From: an uncultured Georgenia sp.
GTDB taxonomy: Bacteria; Actinomycetota; Actinomycetes; Actinomycetales; Actinomycetaceae
DNA length: 7,684 nt
Reading direction: 5' to 3'
NCBI RefSeq assembly: GCF_937958535.1
Contig: NZ_CALGNQ010000211.1
Span: 1-7,684, forward strand
Part shown: positions 1-6,128 of the stretch, one piece after another
Numbering within the stretch: the first letter of the stretch is position 1
Layout of the letters: every line of letters starts with the position of its first letter
The notes under the pieces: model-generated
Databases searched by the model: none
Seen by the model: the letters and a program-made list of their open reading frames with translations, nothing else
Told to the model about the DNA's origin: nothing
Position numbers and translations under genes: made by a program

Positions 1-48
1 CAGGCCGAGCGGGAAGCAGCCGAACAGGCCGAGCGGGAAGCGGCCGAG
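1..48 (+). repeat. Two tandem copies of a 24-bp unit
   Basis: Bases 1-24 and 25-48 are near-identical (two differing bases, both silent) and each encodes QAEREAAE. The array may continue to the left of the window. It sits in the Ala/Glu-rich stalk of the Ltp protein and is in frame, so copy-number changes would lengthen or shorten the stalk by eight residues without breaking the gene. Confidence 0.8.
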
Positions 49-384
49 GAGGCAGCTGCCGCGGAGGCCGCAGCCCGCGAGGCAGCCGAGGTCGGGACCG
101 TCTCACAGCAGAACGCCAAGCGGTCCGCCGAGAGCTACCTGCAGTTCATGGCGTTCTCCCGGCAGGGGCTCATCGACCAGCTGGAGTTCGAGGGCTTCTC
201 CCACGACGACGCCACCTGGGCGGTCGACCGGGTCACCGTCGACTGGAACGAGCAGGCCGCCAAGTCCGCGGAGAGCTACCTCGAATTCATGGCCTTCTCC
301 CGCTCCGGGCTCATCGACCAGCTGCTCTACGAGGGCTTCACCCGAGAGCAGGCCGAGTACGGCGTGGACCAGACCGGCCTGTAG
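1..384 (+). CDS. Ltp-family protein, C-terminal part (5' end outside window)
   Basis: The open frame enters at base 1 and ends at TAG 382-384, giving 127 visible residues. Residues 1-35 are rich in Ala, Glu, Gln and Arg (two exact QAEREAAE units first), probably a helical stalk. Residues 38-84 and 85-127 are two copies of the Ltp repeat (host cell surface-exposed lipoprotein domain), spaced 47 residues apart (Met50 and Met97), each with the core SAESYL-x-FMAFSR-x-GLIDQL and an EGF motif. Family knowledge: these repeats are found in surface lipoproteins and membrane proteins of Gram-positive bacteria and their phages. The founding member, from Streptococcus phage TP-J34, blocks DNA injection by other phages. 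Whether this copy carries a lipobox or membrane anchor cannot be seen, because the N-terminus is missing. The family call is firm; a phage-exclusion role is only a possibility, and a general cell-envelope role is at least as likely. Confidence 0.85.
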   Translation, partial: QAEREAAEQAEREAAEEAAAAEAAAREAAEVGTVSQQNAKRSAESYLQFMAFSRQGLIDQLEFEGFSHDDATWAVDRVTVDWNEQAAKSAESYLEFMAFSRSGLIDQLLYEGFTREQAEYGVDQTGL

Positions 385-466
385 CACCGCGGCGGCCTGA
401 CACTGCGCCACACGGGCCCAACCCTCACCACCGCGAAATCGCTGCCCCGAACGGCTCCCCGGCCGA

Positions 467-472
467 TACGTT
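467..472 (+). promoter_or_regulatory. Probable -10 box of a leaderless promoter for the tricorn gene
   Basis: TACGTT fits the TANNNT -10 pattern and lies six bases before the ATG at 479. This is the spacing expected when transcription starts at the A of the start codon. No Shine-Dalgarno sequence is visible before this ATG, which agrees with leaderless translation, common in actinobacteria. I see no clear -35 box. Confidence 0.45.
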
Positions 473-478
473 GGCGCG

Positions 479-3400
479 ATGAGTGCCTACCTGCGCTACC
501 CGCACATCCACGGCGACCTCGTCACCTTCGTCGCCGACGACGACGTCTGGCTGGCACCCGCGGACGGCGGACGGGCGTGGCGGATCACCTCCGACCGCGT
601 GGCCGCCGCGCACCCCCGCTTCTCCCCGGACGGCGCGCACCTCGCGTATGTCTCCCACCGGGACGGGCACCCGGAGGTCATGGTCGTCGACCTCGCCAGT
701 GGTGGCAGCCGCCGCCTCACCTGGTGGGGCGCGGACCGCACCCGGGTGCTCGGCTGGACCGCGGACGGACGCGTGCTCGCCGCGACGAACGCCGGCGAGG
801 CCATCCTCCGCCACGTCGTCGTCAAGGCGGTCACCCTCGACGGGGCGGTCGAGCGGCTGGACCTCGGCCCGGCCTCGGGGGTGGCCCTCGCCGCCGACGG
901 CAGGGTCGCCCTGACGACGTGGAACACCCTGCCCCCGGCGCACTGGAAGCGCTACCGGGGCGGGACCGCCCCGAAGCTGTGGCTGCGTACGGGCGGCACG
1001 TGGGAGCGGCTCCTCCCGGACGAGCGGGCGAGCCTCGTCGACCCGATGTGGCTCGGTGACCGTCTCGCGTTCGTCTCCGACCGCGCCGCCCGCTTCCCCG
1101 ACCGCGCCGACGAGCAGGCCAACCTCTGGCTCTGGGACACGCCCGGCACCGGCGAGCCGCAGCAGCTCACCCACCAGGGCGCCGACGTCGGGTACGTCCG
1201 GGACGCGACGACCGATGGGCGGCGCATCGTCTGGCACACCCGCGGGCGGCTCTGGCTCATGGACGACGTCGGGTCCCCGGCCCGCCCGCTCGACGTCACC
1301 GTCCCGGTGGGTGCGCCGTCGTCGTTCGCGGCGAAGCCGACGGAGAACCTCGACCATCTCGTCCCGGATCACGGCGGCGACGCCAGCCTGGTCGGCTGGC
1401 GCGGGAACGTCTACTGGCTCAGCCACCGACAGGGACCCGCCCGGGCGCTCGCGGTGGACTCCGGGGTGCGGGTGCGCGAACCCGCGCTGCTCGGCCGGAC
1501 CGGACGCGCCGTCGTCGTCACCGACACCGAGGGGGAGGACGCGCTGGAGGTCCACACGCTGACCGGTGCGGAACCCCCGCGTCGGCTCGCGGCGGGGGCG
1601 CTCGGGCGCGTCCTGCACCTGGCCGCCGACCCGGCCGGGAGGCGCGTCGCGACCATCTCGCACGACGGCACGGTGCGGCTGGTCGACCTCGACAGCGGGG
1701 AGATCACCGACCTCGACGTCGCGGGTGAGGGGGAGGCCCGGCACATCGGCTTCAGCCCCGACGGACGCTACCTCGTGTGGAGCCAGCCGACGCTCGAGGA
1801 CCGGCTCAACCAGCTGCGGATCGTCGACCTCTCCGCCGGGACCACACCGGTCCCGCTCACCTCGGGCAAGTACAACGACCACAACCCCGTGTTCAGCGCG
1901 GACGGCAAGTACCTCGTCTTCCTCTCCGACCGCACCTTCGACCCGAGCTACGACAACCACGAGTTCGGGCTCTCCTTCACCGGGTCGACGCGCCCCTGGC
2001 TCATCCCGCTCTCCGCACGCGAACCCGCCCCGTTCGGGCCCAGCGCGGATGGCTGGCGGATCAGCAAGGACACCGACAAGCCGGACGCCGCCGCCCCGGT
2101 CTCCTGCCCGGACCTCGACGCCGAGGGCGCGGAGGAACGGATCGTCCCGTTCGAGGTGCCTTCCGGGCAGTACCGCGACCTGCTCGCGGCCAAGGGCGGC
2201 GTCCTCTGGGTCAAGGTCGCGTCCGAGACCGGGGTGCTCGGCAGCCGGCGCGCGGGCGTCGAGGGGGAGCCGCCTGCCGACCAGCTGCAGTACTGGTCCT
2301 TCGAGGACCGCAAGGTCACCACCGTGGCCGAGAAGGTCGACACGGTCGCTGTCTCCGGCGACGGGCAGCGGGTGGTCGTCCGGCACAAGGACGCGGTCAC
2401 CGTCCAGGCGGCCGACTCCAAGCCACCCGAGGACGACGCCGGCGCGGTCGTCACCGTCGACCTCTCCCGGCTCCGGTTCGACGTCGACCCGGCCGCCGAG
2501 TGGCGGCAGATGTTCGAGGAGAACCACCGGATCATGCGCGACCACTTCTGGCGCGCGGACATGGACGGCGTGGACTGGGCGGGCGTCGCGGACCGGTGGC
2601 GGCCCGTGCTCGACCGGCTGCGCACCCACGACGATCTCGTCGACGTGCTCTGGGAGGTCGGGGCCGAGCTCAACACCTCCCACTCCTACGTCACGCCCGC
2701 GACGCCGCCCGGGGACCAGGACCGTCGCCTCGGCCTGCTCGGGGCCGACCTCGCGCCGGCGGAGGACGGCTGGCGGCTGGAGCGGATCCTGCCGGGGGAG
2801 TCCTCCGACCCGGAGGCCCCCTCTCCGCTGCGGGCGGCCGGGGTGGACGCCGAGGCCGGGGACCTCGTCGTCGCGGTCGACGGTGTGCCGGTCGACCCGG
2901 CCCTCGGCCCCGCACCGCTGCTCGTCGGGGCGGCGGAGAAGCCGGTGGAGCTCACCCTGCGGCGGGACGGTGCGGACCGGCGCGTCGTCGTCGTGCCGCT
3001 CAAGTCCGAGGAGACGCTGCGCTACCAGGACTGGGTGCGCTCCCGGCGGGAGTACGTGCGTGAGCGCACCCGTGGCCGCCTCGGCTACGTGCACATCCCG
3101 GACATGGTGGCCAGCGGCTGGGCGCAGCTCCACCGCGACCTGCGGCATGCGTCCAGGGCGGAGGGCATCGTCGTCGACGTGCGCTACAACCGTGGCGGGC
3201 ACACCTCCGAGCTCGTGCTCTCGCGGCTCATCGCCCGAGTCCTGGCGTGGGCGCCGGGCCGGCACTTCGCCACACCGGGCAGCTACCCGAGCCAGGCCGC
3301 GCGCGGGCCGGTCGTCCTCGTGGCCAACGCCGAGGCGGGCTCCGACGGCGACATCATCGTCGCGGCCGCCCAGTCCGTGGGGCTGGGGCCGGTGGTCGGG

Positions 3401-3691
3401 GAGCGGACGTGGGGCGGCGTCGTCGGGATCGACGGCCGCTTCTCGCTCGTCGACGGGACGTCGGTGACCCAGCCGCGCTACGCGTTCGTCTTCGAGGCCA
3501 AGGGTTGGGGCGTGGAGAACCACGGCGTGGACCCGGACATCGAGGTCATCCACTCGCCGGCGGACTTCGGCGCGGGGGAGGACAGGCAGCTCGACCGGGC
3601 GATCGCCGAGGCCTTCGCCGCGCTCGAGCGCCGGCCTGCCCTCGAGCCGCCGGGGCTGCCGGAGCCGAGGGTGCGGGCGGGGGAGGGGTGA
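479..3691 (+). CDS. Tricorn protease (S41-type serine peptidase with beta-propellers)
   Basis: This 1070-residue protein is the size of Thermoplasma tricorn and has no signal peptide, so it is probably cytosolic. Family knowledge: tricorn cuts the oligopeptides released by the proteasome or other ATP-dependent proteases into di- to tetrapeptides, which aminopeptidases then finish. Domain order by eye: a six-bladed beta-propeller (about 1-310, with repeats such as FSPDGAHLAYVS), a seven-bladed propeller (about 315-660, with FSPDGRYLVWS and FSADGKYLVFLSD), a helical C1 segment (about 668-735), a PDZ domain (about 745-845) and the S41 catalytic domain (about 846-1060). The tetrad is intact: Ser734-His735 (NTSHSY), Ser955 (GSDGD) and Glu1013 (GVENHGVDPDIEV). 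Asp956 and Gly907 in YNRGGH match the oxyanion-hole positions. The ATG at 479 is preferred because the protein begins directly with a propeller strand and a -10 box sits six bases before it. A GC hairpin follows the stop. Confidence 0.97.
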   Translation: MSAYLRYPHIHGDLVTFVADDDVWLAPADGGRAWRITSDRVAAAHPRFSPDGAHLAYVSHRDGHPEVMVVDLASGGSRRLTWWGADRTRVLGWTADGRVLAATNAGEAILRHVVVKAVTLDGAVERLDLGPASGVALAADGRVALTTWNTLPPAHWKRYRGGTAPKLWLRTGGTWERLLPDERASLVDPMWLGDRLAFVSDRAARFPDRADEQANLWLWDTPGTGEPQQLTHQGADVGYVRDATTDGRRIVWHTRGRLWLMDDVGSPARPLDVTVPVGAPSSFAAKPTENLDHLVPDHGGDASLVGWRGNVYWLSHRQGPARALAVDSGVRVREPALLGRTGRAVVVTDTEGEDALEVHTLTGAEPPRRLAAGALGRVLHLAADPAGRRVATISHDGTVRLVDLDSGEITDLDVAGEGEARHIGFSPDGRYLVWSQPTLEDRLNQLRIVDLSAGTTPVPLTSGKYNDHNPVFSADGKYLVFLSDRTFDPSYDNHEFGLSFTGSTRPWLIPLSAREPAPFGPSADGWRISKDTDKPDAAAPVSCPDLDAEGAEERIVPFEVPSGQYRDLLAAKGGVLWVKVASETGVLGSRRAGVEGEPPADQLQYWSFEDRKVTTVAEKVDTVAVSGDGQRVVVRHKDAVTVQAADSKPPEDDAGAVVTVDLSRLRFDVDPAAEWRQMFEENHRIMRDHFWRADMDGVDWAGVADRWRPVLDRLRTHDDLVDVLWEVGAELNTSHSYVTPATPPGDQDRRLGLLGADLAPAEDGWRLERILPGESSDPEAPSPLRAAGVDAEAGDLVVAVDGVPVDPALGPAPLLVGAAEKPVELTLRRDGADRRVVVVPLKSEETLRYQDWVRSRREYVRERTRGRLGYVHIPDMVASGWAQLHRDLRHASRAEGIVVDVRYNRGGHTSELVLSRLIARVLAWAPGRHFATPGSYPSQAARGPVVLVANAEAGSDGDIIVAAAQSVGLGPVVGERTWGGVVGIDGRFSLVDGTSVTQPRYAFVFEAKGWGVENHGVDPDIEVIHSPADFGAGEDRQLDRAIAEAFAALERRPALEPPGLPEPRVRAGEG

Positions 3692-3706
3692 CGGCCGCGA
3701 ACCTCA

Positions 3707-3722
3707 CCCGCACCCCTGCGGG
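3707..3722 (+). terminator. GC-rich hairpin after the tricorn gene
   Basis: CCCGCA (3707-3712), a four-C loop and TGCGGG (3717-3722) form a perfect 6-bp stem, starting 15 bases after the tricorn stop. There is no T-run, so at most it is a hairpin-only terminator or RNA-stabilising stem of the kind seen in GC-rich actinobacteria. Confidence 0.4.
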
Positions 3723-3757
3723 CGTACCAGTAGCCCTCGATCGGCCCACTCCGGTAC

Positions 3758-3787
3758 TGGACACTGCGGATCGGCGAGCAGGACAAT
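3758..3787 (+). promoter_or_regulatory. Possible sigma70-type promoter before the 105-aa gene
   Basis: TGGACA (3758-3763, five of six bases of the -35 consensus) and GACAAT (3782-3787, four of six of the -10 consensus) are 18 bases apart. They lie about 50 bases upstream of the 3839 start. A 6-bp inverted repeat (CCAGTA 3727-3732 with TACTGG 3755-3760) overlaps the -35 box and could be an operator. Matches of this quality also occur by chance. Confidence 0.3.
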
Positions 3788-3826
3788 AGGCACCCTGGGC
3801 TGGGCCGCCCGCCGAGCCACTGGACT

Positions 3827-3833
3827 GCGGAGG
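3827..3833 (+). promoter_or_regulatory. Ribosome binding site of the 105-aa gene
   Basis: GCGGAGG lies five bases before the ATG at 3839 and eight before the next in-frame ATG at 3842. It therefore supports this gene as real, and either of the two adjacent Met codons could be used. Confidence 0.6.
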
Positions 3834-3838
3834 CAGCG

Positions 3839-4156
3839 ATGATGGATCCGGGCTGGGAGGCAAAGACCCTGGAAGAGGCGCAGCTGGCGCTGGCACACGT
3901 CGTCGGGCACCCTCGCCTGCGCGACGCCCTGGACGTCACTCCGCCGGCGGGCGCGGAGTTCGACCCCCGCGCGGCGCTCGAGCAAGCGGGTGTCCTTCTC
4001 CCGACCAACGCGAAGGTGACCTTCGCCGAGGCGGCGACGGAGTCGGACTCACCGCACTGGGACATCTGCGTGACGGTGACCGGTCCGTCCGGGCACGCGC
4101 ATGTCTGGTGCGTGACCGTGCAGCCGCCGATCGTCTTCGAGAGCGCCACCGTCTGA
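3839..4156 (+). CDS. Hypothetical protein, 105 aa, weakly NHLP-like
   Basis: I do not recognise this protein with certainty. It starts with tandem ATG codons after a good Shine-Dalgarno sequence and ends with TGA at 4154-4156. It is soluble, mildly acidic, and has neither signal peptide nor membrane segment. An N-terminal helix (about 7-31, with HPRLRDAL) is followed by DPRAALEQAGVLLPTNAKV (42-60), then an acidic stretch and a beta-rich tail with Trp90-Cys91. The pattern of a helix, DP-x-AAL-x-xxG-x-x-LP and then a beta-strand recalls NHLP leader peptides and the nitrile hydratase alpha-subunit N-terminus. That is pattern recognition only: there is no Gly-Gly cleavage site, no obvious modifiable core peptide and no maturation enzyme nearby. 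It could equally be an unrelated small actinobacterial protein. It converges on the exonuclease gene, with 36 bases between the two stops. Confidence 0.7.
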   Translation: MMDPGWEAKTLEEAQLALAHVVGHPRLRDALDVTPPAGAEFDPRAALEQAGVLLPTNAKVTFAEAATESDSPHWDICVTVTGPSGHAHVWCVTVQPPIVFESATV

Positions 4157-4198
4157 CGATCGAGTTCGTGCTCGGCGAGTTGGCACGTCAGGTCAGAC
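4151..4198. terminator. Inverted repeat spanning both stop codons of a convergent pair
   Basis: GTCTGAC (4151-4157) and GTCAGAC (4192-4198) are perfect complements, and each contains the TGA of one of the two converging genes. The 34-base loop holds a second small stem (CGTGC 4167-4171 with GCACG 4183-4187). There is no T-run on either side. It may be a weak bidirectional terminator; the outer stem is short and the loop long, so chance cannot be excluded. Confidence 0.3.
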
Positions 4199-5542
4199 CA
4201 GCTCCGGGCACGTTGTGCGGTTGTGGCCGGGTGTCCGGCAGTGCCCACAGCGGCGGACGGTCCGCGGGCGGGACACCGTCGTGGTGGCGGTGTTGCCGAG
4301 CGCCGGCCCCGGCGTCGGTTCGAGGTCGTCGAAGTAGTCAGGCATCCCGAGCGCCGCGGCAGCTCGATTGAGGTCACGCACCTCAACAGTCGTCAGGACG
4401 TCGTCCGCCAGCGCCACCTCTCGCATGGTTTCGAGGAACCGCTCATTGAGCGCGGCTACCTGCGCCGCACCAAGTCCCGCGGACCCGGCGATGCGGGCAA
4501 GCTGCTTGGCCTCGTCACCGATGATCCTGCCGTCCTCAAGGGCGGCACCCAGAGCATCGAGGTAGACCGCGGCGGTCGCGTCGTCGACCTCGTGGGCGGA
4601 CACGGGCAGGCGCGCGAGCAACGAGGCCATCCAGCCGTCGTCGCCCTTGCGGAGGTTGACTGCACGGGTCACCGGACGGTGCACCCCTACGGGGAAGCTC
4701 CCGCGCAGGCCGCGCCCAGGAGCACACGCGTAGCTGAGCGCATCTGCGTGGGGGGTGAGCATGCGTGGCAGCAGCCTTGCGACTGCGCGGACGTCGCCGA
4801 GCGCGGCGTGAGCGTCCGGCATCGGGATGCCCGCGTGCTGGGCGAGCGTCGCGAGCTTGTGGTTGGGCGTGTCGAAGGTGCGCTGTCCGAGCCAGAGGGA
4901 GCACAGTGCCGGAAGGGATGTGCCGCGCACGCCGATGCGCGCCAGCTCCGCCGCGAGGAACCGCTCCTCGAACACCGCGTTGTGTGCCACCACGACAGCA
5001 CCCTCGAGCCGGGCGAGGATCTCACCGGCGACGTCACCGAAGTGCGGGGCGTTGCGCACCATGTCGTTCGAGATGCGGTGGACGAAGACGGCGCCGGTGT
5101 CGCGGCCCTCAGGGTTGATGAGGGTGGAGTACTCGTCCTCGATCCGGCCGGCTGCATCGATGCGGGCGATCGCGATTTCGATGACGCGGTCGCCCCGGGC
5201 CGGCGAGAAGCCGGTCGTCTCGACGTCGACGACGGCGAATGGTCCGTCGTGCCGGTAGCCGCTCGCTCGACCACCGACCTCCGCGTACGAGAAGAGTGGT
5301 CCGCGCAGGCCGGGCTGGGCGAAGGGCATCCGGCGGTCGTCGGCAGCCGCGGACCGGACCCGCGGTTCCGTGCGAGCTGGCCGCCGCGGTGTTTGGACCA
5401 CGACCGGGGCCTGCTTCGCCCTCTTCCGACGTCGGACCCACCAAACTGCGGCGAGGACCAGCAGGACAAGAATCACGAGCTCCACGACGACTTCCTTCCA
5501 GCGACTCGATGCCGGCGAGACCGTATCGGCGATGTCCGACAT
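4193..5542 (-). CDS. Membrane-anchored DEDDh 3'-5' exonuclease with TerB-like region and CCHC zinc knuckle
   Basis: This 449-residue protein belongs to the DnaQ/RNase T exonuclease family, which removes nucleotides from 3' ends with two metal ions. In order: one transmembrane helix (about 18-36) followed by a basic cluster (RRRKR), predicting an N-out anchor with a cytoplasmic enzyme; a linker; and the exonuclease domain (about 102-260) with ExoI Asp106/Glu108 (VVDVETTG), ExoII HNAVFEERF and ExoIII His245/Asp250. ExoII has Glu192 where Asp is usual. Next comes a helical stretch (about 295-400, with EDGRIIGDEAKQLARIAG) that looks TerB-like. The C-terminus has Cys432, Cys435, His440 and Cys445, an exact CX2CX4HX4C zinc knuckle. 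The given start is the longest form, with no ribosome site visible before it. GTG at 5485 (430 aa) has a strong one and is equally likely. The DUF1801 gene lies just upstream on the same strand. The substrate, DNA or RNA, is unknown. Confidence 0.9.
   Translation of the reverse strand: MSDIADTVSPASSRWKEVVVELVILVLLVLAAVWWVRRRKRAKQAPVVVQTPRRPARTEPRVRSAAADDRRMPFAQPGLRGPLFSYAEVGGRASGYRHDGPFAVVDVETTGFSPARGDRVIEIAIARIDAAGRIEDEYSTLINPEGRDTGAVFVHRISNDMVRNAPHFGDVAGEILARLEGAVVVAHNAVFEERFLAAELARIGVRGTSLPALCSLWLGQRTFDTPNHKLATLAQHAGIPMPDAHAALGDVRAVARLLPRMLTPHADALSYACAPGRGLRGSFPVGVHRPVTRAVNLRKGDDGWMASLLARLPVSAHEVDDATAAVYLDALGAALEDGRIIGDEAKQLARIAGSAGLGAAQVAALNERFLETMREVALADDVLTTVEVRDLNRAAAALGMPDYFDDLEPTPGPALGNTATTTVSRPRTVRRCGHCRTPGHNRTTCPELV
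5491..5499 (-). promoter_or_regulatory. Ribosome binding site pointing to an internal GTG start of the exonuclease
   Basis: On the minus strand GGAAGGAAG lies five bases before a GTG at 5485, which is codon 20 of the long form. Starting there would put the transmembrane helix at the very N-terminus (ELVILVLLVLAAVWW) and give 430 residues. The ATG at 5542 has no comparable site. Confidence 0.5.
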
Positions 5543-5579
5543 CGCTGTCGGCCGGCCGCTGCGCGGAGCATTGGGGCCG

Positions 5580-6005
5580 TTATGCGTACTCCGCCCTGGT
5601 GAGCTCGTAGGAGTCCTTGATGAGGTAGCGCAGGACGTCCTCGTCGACCCGGTCGAGCCGGGTGAGGTAGAGGCACGTCTTGCCGCTCTTGTACGGGCCG
5701 AGCTTGGCGAGCTGCTCGGGGTAGCGCTGCTCGTAGTCGGCGACGAGGTAGACGACGAGGTTCGCCTTCCGGGGGCTGAAGGCGAGGATGGGGGCGTCGC
5801 CCTCGCGTCCCGACTCGTACCTGTAGTGGTAGCTGCCGAAGCCGATGATGCTCGCCCCCCACATCACCGGCTCCTCGCCGCTGATCTCCCGCATGATCTC
5901 GATCATCCGCTCGGCGTCCTTACGGCGGGTCGCGTTCTCGACGCGGGCGATGAACTCCTGCGGGTCGGTGTCCGTGGGACGCATCTTGTTGGCGGCCTTT
6001 GCCAT
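5580..6005 (-). CDS. DUF1801 family protein (YdhG/Fra-like, possible iron-binding)
   Basis: This soluble 141-residue protein matches the DUF1801 pattern along its length: SGEEPVMWGASIIGFG (42-57), YRYESGREGD (61-70), FSPRKANLVVYL (76-87) and LGPYKSGKTCLYL (102-114), followed by a D-x-VDEDVL segment. Family knowledge: DUF1801 proteins have a YdhG-like fold, and the Bacillus subtilis member Fra (YdhG) acts as a frataxin-like iron chaperone; most members are uncharacterised. An iron role here is inference only. The ATG at 6005 is chosen because AGAAGGA lies seven bases before it; a longer frame from 6053 adds 16 unconserved residues and loses that site. The exonuclease gene follows 37 or 94 bases downstream, depending on its start, so the two may share a transcript. 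The gene is divergent from the membrane-protein gene at 6129, with 123 bases between the starts. Confidence 0.92.
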   Translation of the reverse strand: MAKAANKMRPTDTDPQEFIARVENATRRKDAERMIEIMREISGEEPVMWGASIIGFGSYHYRYESGREGDAPILAFSPRKANLVVYLVADYEQRYPEQLAKLGPYKSGKTCLYLTRLDRVDEDVLRYLIKDSYELTRAEYA

Positions 6006-6012
6006 GGGGATG

Positions 6013-6019
6013 TCCTTCT
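6013..6019 (-). promoter_or_regulatory. Ribosome binding site of the DUF1801 gene
   Basis: AGAAGGA on the minus strand, seven bases before the ATG at 6005, fixes the start of the DUF1801 gene and argues against the upstream in-frame ATG at 6053. Confidence 0.65.
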
Positions 6020-6116
6020 GCTGGTCGCACAAGAGGAGAGGGTGGAGGAACAACGTGCTCCCACCGTAGACCGCACGTCCGACACGGGAGTGCGACGACG
6101 GCCTCCGACGTCGAAC

Positions 6117-6124
6117 GAGGGGAG
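6117..6124 (+). promoter_or_regulatory. Ribosome binding site of the membrane-protein gene
   Basis: GAGGGGAG ends four bases before the ATG at 6129 and decides that start; the same frame stays open far upstream, but there it only runs antisense to the DUF1801 gene. An 8-bp palindrome, CGACGTCG (6106-6113), lies just in front. It could be an operator but is easily produced by chance at this GC content. Confidence 0.6.
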
Positions 6125-6128
6125 CACC

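Noticed and set aside
1566..3467. 633-codon plus-strand frame inside the tricorn gene
   Set aside because: It is almost entirely Ser, Thr, Arg, Pro and Gly, the usual product of reading a GC-rich gene in a shifted frame. The tricorn frame itself runs through unbroken, so no frameshift needs explaining.
425..3553. 1042-codon open frame on the minus strand, opposite the tricorn gene
   Set aside because: Its translation is a low-complexity mix of Arg, Pro, Gly, Val, Asp and His with no domain, whereas the plus strand has a complete tricorn protease with all catalytic residues. Long antisense frames are expected opposite genes with strong G/C third-position bias.
3727..3760. Inverted repeat CCAGTA/TACTGG as a firm operator
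   Set aside because: Six base pairs with a 22-base gap is too weak to call on its own; it is mentioned only with the possible promoter.
4223..5602. 459-codon plus-strand frame opposite the exonuclease gene
   Set aside because: It shows no recognisable domain, while the minus strand carries clear exonuclease motifs and a zinc knuckle.
5370..6128. In-frame upstream extension of the membrane protein (start at 5370)
   Set aside because: The added part only runs antisense to the DUF1801 gene and has no hydrophobic segments of its own; the ATG at 6129 has a strong ribosome binding site.
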